Shown piece after piece: positions 35,364-46,468 of a DNA stretch of 64,000 bases. Made by a program: the position numbers and the translations under genes. The notes under the pieces are model-generated. The model was not told where the DNA came from, searched no databases, and worked only from the letters and a program-made list of their open reading frames with translations. The stretch covers positions 549,748 to 613,747 of the forward strand of contig NW_022326531.1 of assembly GCF_002776525.5 (NCBI RefSeq), in the 5' to 3' direction. This DNA comes from Piliocolobus tephrosceles (lineage: Eukaryota; Chordata; Mammalia; Primates; Cercopithecidae). The stretch's first letter is position 1; every line of letters starts with the position of its first letter.

Positions 35364-35479
35364 AGAACTGATACTGTGTTTTTTATTTTGGTTTCTGTGT
35401 ATTCATACCTATACAAAAAATACTATATTAAAAGTAATTGAAATCATACACAGTATGTTCTCTTATCAAAATAGAATTT

Positions 35480-36800
35480 AACTAGGACTCAATAATCAAA
35501 AGTCAAGAAGAAAATTTCTAAACACGGTGAAATTAAACAACGCATTTTTAAAAAAGGAAATCTCTAGAAAGTTTTATTAAATAAATAAATGAATAAAAAT
35601 TCAACTGAAACACATCCAAATCTGTGAGACACTGCTTAGGCAGTTCTGAGAGGAAAATTTATAGCACTAAATGACTACATTAGAAATGAGCCAGCAATTC
35701 CTCTTTTGGGTATATATACAAGGGAAATGAAATCATCACCTTGTAAAGACATTTATATTCCCATGTTCACTGCAACATTATTCACAATAGCCAAAGTATG
35801 AAAACAACCTAAGTGTCCATCAACAGATAAATGAATAAGACTGTGATATATATGCCTTCATTTTAAAGGCTAAATAATATTCATATATGTACATATATGA
35901 TGAAATATTATATATACAAACATATGTATACATATACATGTACACACACAATGGAATATTATTTAGCCTTTAAAAAGAAGCAGATACTATCATTTGCCAC
36001 TGCATGGATAAAACTGGAGGACATTACAGTAAATGAAATAAGCCAGACACAGAAAGAAAAGTATTGCATGATCTCACCAACATGTGAAATAATTTTTTTT
36101 TTTAATTGAGTATACAGTGATAGAGAATAAAACAGTGGTTAGCAGGGGAGGTTTAGGAGGAAGCAGATGTGGAGATGCAGTTTGAAGAATTCAAAGTAGA
36201 ACATATTTATGATGAGTATGTCTTAAGACTTAATGTACAACACAAGAATTATAGTTAATAATAGTGTATTGTATTCAGGACTTTTGCTAAATTAGTAGAT
36301 TATGGGTGTTCTTTCCATGGGGGAAAAATGGGTAACTATTTCAGGTGATGAATATGTTAATTTGTTTTACTATTGTAACCATTTATTATATATATATCAT
36401 AACATTATGTTGTTTATCTTAAATATCCAAATTAAAATTTATTTTACAAAAACTAAATAAGAAAAAGTTTCAAATCAATAACCTAAATTTCTACCTCAAA
36501 ATACTAGAAAAAGAAAGCAAGCAGAAGAAAGGAAATAATAAACATGAAAAACAAAATTAATGTAATTAAAAAGATAAAACAATATAGAAAATCAGCTAAA
36601 CAGATTCTTGTTCTTCAAAATATTGCTAAAATTGACAAACTCTAGAAAGACTAAGAAAAAAGAAGACATATCACTAATATCAGGAATGAAAAAGGGGATA
36701 TTACTGTAAATCCTGCAGCCATTAGAAAGAGAGTAAGGAATTGCTATAAATGCATTATACTCATACATTTGACAACTTAGAAGATGTGAACAAATTCCTT
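35480..36800 (+). mobile_element. Old L1 ORF2 fragment, split by a nested L1
   Basis: 35480-35690 reads as L1 ORF2 ('gcttaggcagttctgagagg', 'agcactaaatgactacatta'). The next expected ORF2 text resumes at about 36455 ('caaatcaataacctaaattt', 'gcagaagaaaggaaataata', 'aaaattgacaaac'-like). The intervening 35692-36450 is a separate L1 3' end. Confidence 0.82.
35692..36450 (+). mobile_element. L1 3' end inserted in an older L1
   Basis: Starts at 'cagcaattcctcttttgggt', continues 'caatagccaaagtatgaaaa', 'aagtgtccatcaacagataa', 'aatgaaataagccagacaca', and ends in A-rich 3' UTR. A local rearrangement around 35860-35950 repeats 'ggctaaataatattca' and its antisense-like 'aatattatttagcc' text. L1MA/L1PB-like. 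Confidence 0.8.
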
Positions 36801-38429
36801 GACATTTACAAGTTAATTGTTGGGCTTGCCATTCTGCCCTCTATGACCTTCCCACTAATTATCTCCTATCTCACTGACTTTCAACTCACTCATATGAGGC
36901 CCTCCATCCTATGGTACTTCACGTGTACTTCAAGACCAACTCAACAACACATTCTTCCCTGGGAGCCATTCATACATTTAAATTACCAAGGTAAAGCCAC
37001 CATCACACATGTTCCCAAGCTGGAATATTCCACCAGTTTGGTCTCAAAAACTAAATATGTCTATGATTTCTTTATATATGGTCATAGAAATGCCAGAGAG
37101 TATTGCTATTTTACCAGAGTCTGAAACCTTTCACTCTCATTTTCCCACACTTTCTATGAGTCTTTACCACTGATATTTTATTTCTTAAGCTGCTTTATGA
37201 CTGCACGACATTTCTTGTATATTTTCTTTATATTTATATACTTTTATATTCATAAAATATCAATTAAAATGTTCAGACCCAGTCATTTATGAGTAGTCTA
37301 TCATTGTCATATTTATTTCTTCTGTGAAACAAGTATCTTTAAACTTTTCTATCTCCTCTGGGGTCGGTTTGGGAATTTTTATTTTCTTCAAAGTTTATCT
37401 ATTCCACTCAAATTTAACATGCAGTTTTACACTTTGTTTTTGTATTTAACATATAATTTAAAAGAGATTTCAAAATATTTATCATTCTTTTTCATATGCA
37501 ACATTTGTCTGCAAATATTTGGAATACAATAAGTTTTTTTGAAGAGATGCAACGTGAGAGTTTTTCTCTGTTGTTTTTGTTTTTTCCTTTGGAGAATATG
37601 CATTCCTAGCACCTAAAAGAAAATACGTGTTTTCAGGATATATATAATTCATAATTCTATATGTTGAATTTGCAATCCAAAAGTGAAATACAAATAACCA
37701 AAATATGATAAAGTATAATTAAGATGTTTATCTAAAAATAAGATATTAGTTACGATGTTATTGAAATATTCAATTAATAAGATTTTTTAATACTCCAAAA
37801 TTTATAAAATTCTTGCCTTATAAATACTGAAGCTATTATTTGATGTATGAATAGCCTAAATTGTTGCCTATTTGATTGTAGATTGAAATTTTATCATTAT
37901 AAACTATCTGTCTTTTGGGTATTTAATGCCATTTAAATTTAATTCAGAACTGTCTGACATTGTGACCAAGGTTCTTCATCTTTTTGGTATTTTTGCCATT
38001 AATTTTATTTTCAAATTATTCAGACCATTTTATAGCTATATCACTTTTTAAAAACCATAAAATTGAAATAAGCAGCTTTTACTCATTAAAAATGCAATTA
38101 TGAGATTACAGTTGTATTTATTGATACAACAGATATATTTGGTCTTACTATCATTGTTATGCTCTGCTTTGTTTTTATTCTATTTATAAATATTAAAATC
38201 TACTCTGCTTTTCTGTAATAATTTTGTGTATGTATTTTATCTGAGATTTTGGGAGGTTTGCATTTTTTATTCTTTCATTCCATTTATATCTTTAATTTAA
38301 TATTCGCAATACACATAACTTTCTAATCCTAGACCTTGTCTATTAACTTCTAATTTGAGTATAAGGAAGGCACTTTTTCACTTATCTATTTCTGTATATC
38401 TACCTGAATATCTTCAGATTATATTTTTT
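36801..38429. other. Unassigned AT-rich DNA
   Basis: About 1.6 kb. Starts with the 3' part of a 124-codon frame (36750-37124) whose first codons are L1 ORF2; the rest has no recognisable domain. Parts of 37300-38400 could be very old LINE but I cannot support it. Confidence 0.4.
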
Positions 38430-39651
38430 AAACAGGCTTGAGTTTTAAATTATTTTAGATTTAATGAAAAATTTAAAAAGTTATCCATAAAATTTGCATG
38501 TACCTTCTCACCAAGTTTTCCCTATTATTGACCTCTTATATTAGTATAGTGATTGTTTATGGTTAATGAACCAGTGCTGATACATTATTATTAACTAAGG
38601 TCTGTGCCTTAGTCAATATTATTTTTTTTAATCTAATTTACTTTTCTGCTTCAGGATCCCATATAGGATAACACACTCCATTTAGTTGTCATGACTCCTT
38701 CTCCTTGCTGTGATAGCTTTTTACTCTCCTTATTTTTGCTACCTTAAATGTTTGAAGGATTACTAGGTAAGTCCCTCTATTGAAATTTATTTCATGTTTT
38801 CTCATGGTTGGCATAGGGTTATGGGTTTGGGGGAGGAAGATTACAGAAACAAAGTTCATTATCATCTCATCATATCAAGAGTACATACTGACAACATGAT
38901 TTATCTACTGCTGACATTGACCATGATCATCTAGCTGAGGTAGTATTTGTCAAGTTTATCTCTTATAAAGTTTTTTTAATCTACTTTCCATAATATACTT
39001 TCTGTATGGAAGCCATTGTGTGCAGACTACACCTAAGGAGTAGAGATTTATGCCCCCGTAACCCACTTGAAGATGGATCATTTATATAAATTATTTGAAA
39101 TTGTTCTGCAAAGGAGGGTGTCTCTTCCATCTCATTGATATAGATAAATGATTCATTCATTTACTCTCCTTGTTTCATTTACTCAAGGTATAAAGTAAAT
39201 ATCCATGATTTATCTATATAAATGATGTCTATATCTAAATCACTGATAACTATATCAAGTATACATATTATCTCAATGTATAAATATTCATGAGTCCATA
39301 CTAATCTAGATAAATCACTGATATATCTATATTATACTTATAATACAATATTATAAATCAGTGGTATCTATACCTAAATATAAATAATGTTATATTGCTA
39401 TAATAATTTACATTGAAATATTATAGTATTATTTACCTTTAGCTATAGATAGCACTGATTTATTTATATCAAAATCACTGATATCTATATCAGTATAGAC
39501 TCATAGATACTTACTTTAAAGCTTGAGTTTATAATCCAATACTAATACATTTATTTTGTGGTTCACATGGTTTCAGATTGGGGGAGCCTTTCAGCCATTG
39601 GAGGGGCTTTCAGGTGCCTCCTATTTCCCTTTGACCACCAGCAATAACAAT
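38430..39651 (-). mobile_element. Old L1M 3' UTR, antisense (left part)
   Basis: Ordered antisense L1M 3' UTR text: 'gattgtttatggttaatgaa', 'tttagttgtcatgactcctt', 'ggcatagggttatgggtttg', 'gctgaggtagtatttgtcaa', 'cattggaggggctttcaggt'. It is broken by an AT-rich degenerate repeat (about 39190-39510) and by the L1PA at 39652, and continues at 40826. Confidence 0.8.
39190..39510. repeat. Degenerate AT repeat built on 'AAATCACTGATATCTATAT'
   Basis: Variants of 'aaatcactgata' with 'tctatat' recur at about 39235, 39315, 39355, 39450 and 39472, in both direct and partly inverted form, within AT-rich DNA. The L1M 3' UTR naturally contains 'atatcagtatggactcat', and the end of this tract ('atatcagtatagactcat') matches it. 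The tract probably expanded from that seed. Confidence 0.6.
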
Positions 39652-40825
39652 GTTTAGCTTTTTTTCATATGTTTGCTAGCCACGTAAATGTCTTTTTTTG
39701 AGAAGTGTCTGTTCCTTTGCCCACTTTTTGAAGGGGTTGTTTTTTTCTTGTAAATATGTTTAAGTTCCTTGTAGATTCTGGATATTAGACCTTTATCAGA
39801 TGGGTAGATTGCAAAAATTTTCTCCCATTCTGTAGGTGACATGTTCACTCTGATGATAGTTTCTTTTGCTGTGCAGAAGCTCTTTAGTTTAATTAGATCC
39901 CATTTGTCAATTTTGGCTTTTGTTGCAATTGCTTTTGGCATTTTTGTCATGAAGTCTTTGTCCATGCCTATGTCCTGAATGATTTTGCCTAGGTCTTCTT
40001 CTAGGTCTTAACATCACTGGAATTAAAGAAATGCAAATCAAAACCAAAATGAGATACCATCTCATGCCAGTCAGAATGGCAATTATTAAAATGTCAGAAA
40101 ACAACAGATGCTGGCAAGACTGTGGAGAAATAGAAATGCTTTTATACAGTTGGTGAGATGTAAGTGAAATTCAACCATTGTGGAAGACAGTATGGTGAAT
40201 CCTCAAGGATCTAGAACCAGAAATATCATTTGCTTTAGCAATCCCATTACTGGGTATATACCCAAAGGAATATAAATCATTCTACTATAAAGGCACATGC
40301 ACTTATATGTCTACTGCAGCACTATTTACAATAGCAAAGACATGGAACAAGCCCAAATGCCCATCAATGATAGACTAGATAAAGAAAATGTGGCAGATAC
40401 ACACCATGGAATACTATGCAGTCATAAAAAAGAATGAGATCATGTCCTTTGCAGGGGACATGAATGAAGTTTGAAGCCATCATCCTCAGCAAACTAACAC
40501 AGGAGCAGAAAACCAGACACTGCATGTTCTCACTCATAACTGGGAGTTGAACATTGAGAATGCATGGACACAGACAGGGGAACAACACACACCAGGGCCT
40601 GTTGGAAAGTGGGAGGGTGAGGGGAGGGAACTTACAGGACGGGTCAATAGGTGCAGCAAACCTCCATGGCACACGTAGGGGAGGGAACTTACTGGACGGG
40701 TCAATAGGTGCAGCAAACCACCATGGCACACGTATACCTGTGTAACAAACCTGCACGTTCTGTACATGTATCTCACTTTTTTTTTAAGAAGTAAACTAAA
40801 ATAATAATAATAATAATAAAATAAA
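39652..40825 (+). mobile_element. L1PA-type LINE with 5' inversion (twin-primed)
   Basis: 39652-40008 is L1 ORF2 C-terminal sequence in reverse orientation (minus-strand frame containing DKGLISRIYKELKHIYKKK). From about 40012 the same ORF2 continues in forward orientation ('catcactgg', 'atgcaaatcaaaaccaaaat') through the 3' UTR and an A/AAT-rich tail. The two pieces abut in the L1 consensus, the signature of twin priming without loss. The 3' UTR also holds a 57-bp tandem duplication. Confidence 0.93.
40621..40734. repeat. 57-bp tandem duplication in L1 3' UTR
   Basis: Units 40621-40677 and 40678-40734 both start 'ggggagggaactta' and end 'ggcacacgta', with 55 of 57 positions identical. The antisense frames across this stretch show the repeat as duplicated peptide blocks, which are artefacts. 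Confidence 0.95.
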
Positions 40826-41100
40826 TTGCACTTTCTTATTTTCTGGCACTACAAGATATTCCAGGTTAATTTTGTGTATTTCCTGTCACAATCCTAGAAT
40901 TAGCCATTTCTCCAAAGAAATCTGGGTCCCTTTACTGCAGAATGGTATCAAAACCCCAAATCTGGCTGCGATGTATGCTTGTTGATGTCAAGGGTCACTG
41001 CTTCTAGGCTCTCTAGACTCACAGGACAAAAAATGTACTTGCCTATGATTACCCAGGTGCATACAAATATTTATATATATTTCTACATGTAACAATCTGT
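40826..41100 (-). mobile_element. Old L1M 3' UTR, antisense (right part)
   Basis: Resumes the element interrupted by the L1PA: 'tctggcactacaagatattc', 'cctagaattagccatttctc', 'ggtcactgcttctaggctct'. Confidence 0.78.
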
Positions 41101-41510
41101 ATTTAAATGTCTTATTCTCTATCTCTATACATTTGACTTTTTGATTCCACATATAAGCAAGATAATGTAATATTTTTCTGTGTCTAGCTTATCTCTATGT
41201 CAGGCTTATTTCATAATGTCCTCCAGTTTCATGAAAATGACAAGATCGCCTCCTTTAATTAGGATTGTTTAATCATGAAATATGTGGGAATTTCCCAGCT
41301 ACTTTTCTTTATTGACTTCTAATTTAATTTCATTGTGTTATGAGAACATCCCTTGTATAATTCATATTATTTAAAATTTATTAAGCTGCGTTTTATGGCC
41401 TGGAATGTGGTCAGTCATGGTGAATGTTTCATGTGAACTTGAGAATCATTAATGAGTGGTCTGCCACTGTAGGATGGAACTTTCCATAAATGCCATGTTC
41501 CAAGTAACAG
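41101..41510 (-). mobile_element. Old L1M fragments, antisense (3' end and ORF2)
   Basis: 41125-41240 reads like antisense L1 near the ORF2 end ('gactttttgattccacatat', 'cataatgtcctccagtttca'). 41275-41510 reads as antisense mid-ORF2 ('gaatttcccagc', 'tttatggcctggaatgtggt', 'gttccatg'-type text). The two parts are not collinear, so there was a deletion or two insertions. Confidence 0.7.
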
Positions 41511-41898
41511 CAATTTTCTTTACAAGTGAGTTCCCATATTCTTTGCTTTCTTCTAGACAACCGAGACCAGCAACTGTAAGACTGCTTATCCTGTAGTCTC
41601 TTTCATCATCCCTGTCTTCCTGCCTCACTGAGAAAGAATTCCTTCCAAAATTTGTCTTCTAATTTCTCAGAAAACATCATATCTTTTGAATGTCCTTGGA
41701 TTTTTAAAAAATCAAATGGAATTATTCCCAGACTATGCACTGATGCAGATACTGTTTCAAAGAAAATATAAAGATTGTCTGAAAAACAAATCTGCATCAA
41801 TTTGGAGCAATTGCTTCAACAAAATAATTTGTGACCCACAGTGCCAAGTAGGTCAATGTGCTGTGGTTAGGCAGAGAAAAATTTTTTAAAGTTTTGTC
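41511..41898. other. Unassigned DNA
   Basis: About 390 bases with no recognised gene or repeat. Confidence 0.4.
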
Positions 41899-42251
41899 AG
41901 GAAGGGCCACTTAATAGGCTGGGCACGGTGGCTCAAGCCTGTAATCCCAGCACTTTGGGAGGCCGAGACAGGCGGATCACGAGGTCAGGAGATCGAGACC
42001 ATCCTGGCTAACACGGTGAAACCCCCCTCTCTACTAAAAATACAAAAACTAGCCGGGCGAGGTGGCGGGCGCCTGTAGTCTCAGCTACTCGGGAGGCTGA
42101 GGCAGGAGAATGGCGTAAACCCGGGAGGCGGAGCTTGCAGTGAGCTGAGATCTGGCCACTGCACTCCAGTCCGGGTGACAGAGCAAGACTCTGCCTCAAA
42201 AAAATAAAAAAAATTAAAAAATTAAAAAAACAAAGGAAGGGCCACTTAATA
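41899..42251 (+). mobile_element. Alu, young monkey AluY type, with perfect 18-bp target duplication
   Basis: Body 41917-42233. The duplication 'aggaagggccacttaata' is identical at 41899-41916 and 42234-42251. The body has 'ggctcaagcctgtaatccca', 'gccgagacaggcggatca' and 'gagatctggccactgcactc', the cercopithecid pattern, with few private changes. The intact flanks suggest a recent insertion. Confidence 0.97.
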
Positions 42252-43309
42252 ACATGAGAGTTGCTTGACGTTACCCTAATAGAAGTATTCTAAATCGTGC
42301 CCTAAAGTGAATATACTTGAAAAAAGTTCTATTTCTAATAAATAGCATTATGTACATGATATAAATAATAAAAGGTAGAATGTGTTGATGAAATTGCTGG
42401 AGGCAGTATAAGTAACTAGAAAAACAACATACAAAATTAAATGCTTTGTTATATTATGCTAATTAAAAAAGCAATAATTTGTCACCCATTGAATATTTTG
42501 TATGAAATGCTTACTATAATAATGAATGTAATTTAAAAGAAATGGAGACCCTGATGAGGCAATAGAGGTTAAATGGTCTCAATATTCTTTCTCTTAAGCA
42601 AATGTGCTCAAACAACCATTTACAGTATGCAATTTTTAACTTCTTACAAAACAGAACTCTTACCAAAAATGATAAACATGACAGCAATTTAAGCACTTTT
42701 TTAAAAAAAGAGATCTCTAACATTTATATAATCTCCTGGTACTGAAATGCGTATTATTTTAAATGAGTGTTACTTACTTAATAATCTATAGAAAGTCATC
42801 TGACTCCTCCATAGATTTTTTTTATGCCAAAGCATATTAGAGTCCTTGCAGTGAAATATTAAACCCTTAGGTTATAAAACTTACAAATGAGCCATAACTG
42901 TCGATTAGGTCAGTACAGGTGCTACATATGGGCCATCTTTTGGTTAAAATCGCCTATAATATTTCACAGATAAAAATATCAAGCCTGTACCGCAATGATT
43001 TACTATAAAAAGAAGATGCCATAAAAATGAAATGCATACATATTTTCCTTTCAAAAAGGTGTGAGATGTCGGAAAAAATTAATTTCTAAACATTTTAAAA
43101 GGCATTATAGTTCAAGAAATATTCCGTATCTTTAAATGTTTTAGAATGACATGTATTTAGATTATTCAGATTTCATTCTAATTTATTTCCAGTTATGCCA
43201 GAATAGGATTGGAAGAATTATCTTAATTTATACCTATAACTGGAGGAACAGGACCAAAAATAAAGAAAGAAAATTAGCAATGTTATGAAGTGAAAGAAAC
43301 ACAAAACTG
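42252..43309. other. Unassigned DNA
   Basis: About 1.05 kb of AT-rich sequence with no gene or clear repeat. Confidence 0.45.
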
Positions 43310-43460
43310 TAAATTCAGAGATCTTTATTGTAATCTAAGCTCTGCTACTAACTAGCTGTGTTATCCAGGCAAGGTACCTTACTTATTCTATCTTCAATCT
43401 GGTTTTCTCTAGAAGAAAGATATTAAAGTGTAATTTCTAAGGACAATCTCTGAGATAAAT
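43310..43460 (+). mobile_element. MIR SINE
   Basis: MIR core wording: 'aagctctgctactaactagc', 'tgtgttatccaggcaagg', then 'taccttacttattc' and 'tcaatctggttttctc' in the positions of the usual 'cctcagtttcctc' text. Plus orientation, diverged as expected for this old SINE. Confidence 0.78.
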
Positions 43461-43879
43461 CAAGTTCTCAGTTATGAATGCCCACTTTTTAAAAAAAAAT
43501 TGAATTTCAAATTTAGATGTAATTTTTAATAAACAAAATAAATATGGGGGTGCTTAACATCTCTAAACCTACCAGTAAAGTCTCAAAGAAGGACCCCTAG
43601 CTAAATGGTAGAGAGAAAACTCAAAATAATTATACATTTCAAGATAATTGAAAATAATAAATTTGTTAATCAAAAATCAGTTTAACATTGAATTGAGAAG
43701 TAGAACAATTACGTAATTCCAAACTACTTTTGTTAGTTTTTTATTTAAAATAATTCAAAATATTTAGATTTCCAGAAAAGTTGTGTAGTGAAGATAGTTT
43801 TCATATGCTCTATCCCGTTTCCTATATTACTAACATCCTAAACCAGTATCATACATTTATCACAATTAATGAAACAGTA

Positions 43880-43888
43880 TTGATCCAT

Positions 43889-43934
<46 letters not shown>

Positions 43935-44227
43935 AGATGGAGTCTCACTCTGTCGACCAGGCTGGAGTGCAGTGGCCAGATCTCAGCTCACTGCAAGCTC
44001 CGCTTCCCGGGTTTAGGCCATTCTCCTGCCTCAGCCTCCCGAGTAGCTGGGGCTACAGGCCCCCGCCAACACGCCCGGCTAGTTTTTTGTATTTTTTTAG
44101 TAGAGACGGGGTTTCACCGTGTTAGCCAGGATGGTCTCAATCTCCTGACCTCGTGATCCGCCTGTCTCGGCCTCCCAAAGTGCTGGGATTACAGGCTTGA
44201 GCCACCGCGCCCGGCCTTGATCCATTC
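43880..44227 (-). mobile_element. Alu, monkey AluY type, with 43-T tail and target duplication
   Basis: Body 43891-44216, antisense. The 11-bp duplication 'ttgatccattc' is at 43880-43890 and 44217-44227. It contains 'gcagtggccagatctcagct' and 'acaggcttgagccaccgcgc', the monkey-lineage pattern. The poly(A) tail, seen as about 43 T, is exceptionally long and pure, which suggests a recent insertion. Confidence 0.97.
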
Positions 44228-44598
44228 TTATGAACTAAAGTTCATTCTTTCTTAAGATGTTTTTAGTTTTACCTATGCTGTTTTTCTGTTCCTGGTTTCC
44301 ATCCAGAATATCACATTTGTTTTGTTGGCGTGTCTCCTATGGCTCTTCTTGGCAGTGACACTTTCTCAGACTTACCTAGTTTTTGATGATCCTGACAATT
44401 TTAGGTATACTGGTCAGGTGTTTTGCAGAATTCAGGTTTCTCCAAGGTACTATTTTTCTCTTTTTTTCATACCTGTGCTCTTCTGAAGAAAGTCACAATA
44501 TACAGACCACGTTTCAGGAGAGCAAAGTGAAGATTCACCTCCTTTAGGACACTGTCTATATTAAGTTCTTCTGCAAGGGAGATTTGTTTTTTGTCCAC

Positions 44599-44686
44599 AT
44601 TTATTTATTTATTTACATCAGTATGGACTCATGGAAATTTATATTTATTTATTTATTTACATCAGTATGGACTCATGGAAATTTAT
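44599..44686. repeat. Perfect 44-bp tandem duplication
   Basis: 44599-44642 and 44643-44686 are identical at all 44 positions; the unit contains 'atttacatcagtatggactc'. It lies within the L1M 3' UTR, in the same segment that seeds the degenerate repeat at 39190-39510. Confidence 0.97.
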
Positions 44687-44894
44687 CTTATACTCTAAGT
44701 TTTGATCCAATACAACTTTATTTTGTTGATTGAATTTTTCAGTTTTGGCCAATAAAATCTCTTACATTTGACTATGGCATCTCTTCAACATACTTCCAGA
44801 ACTGTACATTTTTTCGTACCTTATTACATCCAGTCACTATAAGATATACCAAGACTATCTTGCATACTTCCTGCCCTAGTCCTAGAACCAGCTA

Positions 44895-44941
44895 TTACGT
44901 TGCTGTAAAAGTAATTGCGGTTTTTGCTATTAAAAGTAATG
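44895..44941 (+). mobile_element. MADE1 mariner MITE, 3' half deleted
   Basis: 'ttacgttgctgtaaaagtaa' followed by 'ttgcggtttttgctattaaa' and 'agtaatg' matches the first 47 or so bases of the 80-bp palindromic MADE1. The complementary half is absent, so the MIR548-type hairpin cannot form. It interrupts the L1M between 'agaaccagcta' and 'tttctcc'. Confidence 0.9.
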
Positions 44942-45150
44942 TTTCTCCGAAGAGACCTGTTTAATATTGTTTAATTGCAGATGCCCTTGGAAACGAAGAT
45001 TCAAGATCTTGAATCAGTGCGTGTCACCATAGTGCTTTAGTGCTGAGATGTCATTACTTGTATACGCTCTTAGCTTACAGACAAGAAGATACATGTACAT
45101 ATATACACTAACCTGTGTACATGCATGTATCTATACATAGTACTCTATTT

Positions 45151-45470
45151 GGGACGGGTACAGTGGCTCACGCCTGTAATCCCAGCACTTTGGGAGGCCG
45201 AGGCGAGCGGATCACAAGGTCAGGAGATCTAGACCATCCTGGCTAACATGGTGAAGCCCCATCTCTACTAAAAATACAACAGATTAACCAGGCGTGATGG
45301 CACGTGCCTGAAGTCCCAGCTACTAGGGAGGCTGAGGCGGGAAAATCGCTTGAACCCAGAAGGCGGAGGTTTCAGTGAGCTGAGATCGTGCCCCTGCACT
45401 CCAGCCTGGGCGACAGAGTGAGACTTCGCCTGAAGATAATAGTAACAGCAATAATAATAATACTAATATT
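45151..45470 (+). mobile_element. Alu element, full length (AluS-like)
   Basis: Starts 'gggacgggtacagtggctca' (decayed Alu start), contains 'gaggcgagcggatcacaagg', and ends after 'cctgggcgacagagtgagac' in a tail that is now an AAT/GAT-type repeat. The flanks share 'tctattt' (about 45144 and 45469), a likely target duplication. Confidence 0.93.
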
Positions 45471-46099
45471 CTATTTATGGATCTGTGCCTGCATTAAGTT
45501 AGATATGAGCTCATAATGACGTCGCTAAGTCAAATCACTTACCATATGGGTCATCCCAGGCTTACTGTTCATTGTAACCTTCCACTCTAACATTGAGAAA
45601 ACTGTTCTCATTCGCCGTCCGTTTTTCAATTCTAGTATACATATCTAGCGGTTTCAGACTTGTTAGCCAATAGTCTTACTGGAAACAACTTTGTTAACTA
45701 GACTGTAATGCTTATATATTGTACCTTTTAATCTGACTATCTTCACTCATTTCCAAAGTGACTTAGATCAGCACCATTTTCCCCTGACTCCATTAGGTAA
45801 GATTATTCTATACATACGCAATAATAGACTTTTTCCATTGTCTGCATTCTATCCTGGGATCTCCCAACTACATAAATATTCACTTGTCATTTTCATACAT
45901 TAAGGTCCACTCTAATCTATATATATAATGCATGGGTTACAACAAATTATAGTGCCGTGTATCCTCAATTACAGTATCATATACAGCAGTTTTATAGCCC
46001 TAAACAATCTCGTGTGGTTTACATATTTACTCTCTCTCCCTGCAAACCCTGGCTAGCAGTGATCTTTTTTGCCATGTTTATTTTTGCTTTTTCACTATG

Positions 46100-46468
46100 T
46101 CATATGATTGGGTCTGAATATTTATGTTTCTTAAAATTCTATTGTTGAAATACTAGCCCCCAAGTTGATGGTATTAAAAGATGGGACCTTTGGAAGCTGA
46201 TTAGGTCATCCACCCTCATAAATGAGATTAGTGGCCTTATAAAAGAGACCACAGAGAGATTCCATTCCTCTTCCACCATATAAGGACAATGCAAAAAGAG
46301 ACAGCTGTCAATGAATCAGGAAGTCGGTCATCAGCAGACACTGAATCTGCTGGCACTTGGTCTTGAACATGCCAGCCTCTTAAACGTGAAAAATAAATTT
46401 CAGTTGTTTATAAACCACCCAGTTTACAGTATTTTATTATAGGAAACTGAATGATCTAAGACATCATA
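46100..46468 (+). mobile_element. Solo MaLR LTR (MLT1/MST group) with 5-bp target duplication
   Basis: Body 46105-46463, flanked by exact 'tcata' (46100-46104, 46464-46468), the size typical of ERVL/MaLR. Landmarks: 'gggtctgaatatttatg', 'tgttgaaatactagccccca', 'gattaggtcatccaccctca', 'cagacactgaatctgctggc', and an AATAAA at about 46391 before 'aaaccacccagtttac' and the CA end. It lies in the L1M. Confidence 0.88.

Larger units (their letters stand above)
30720..35440 (-). mobile_element. Old L1M LINE, antisense, carrying Tigger1 and an Alu
   Basis: Two halves of one L1M flank the Tigger1 (30720-30989 and 33381-35440). Left wording includes 'cactaatctgtcctccattt'. Right wording includes 'gtgttccatgatatgcatat', 'ctgggataaatgcccaaaac', 'gtctatttctggttctattt' and 'ttgtagctatatag'-like text after the Alu. 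It is coding-dead and contains two local tandem duplications (34211-34270 and 35152-35363). Confidence 0.85.

Noticed and set aside
36750..37124. 124-codon plus-strand frame
   Set aside because: Its start is L1 ORF2 text and the remainder has no domain or recognisable homology; length is within chance for this window.
40554..40776. Frames with repeated peptide blocks near the L1 3' UTR
   Set aside because: The repeats come from the 57-bp DNA duplication in a LINE, not from a repeat protein.
44895..44941. Possible MIR548 precursor
   Set aside because: The complementary half of MADE1 is absent, so no precursor hairpin forms.
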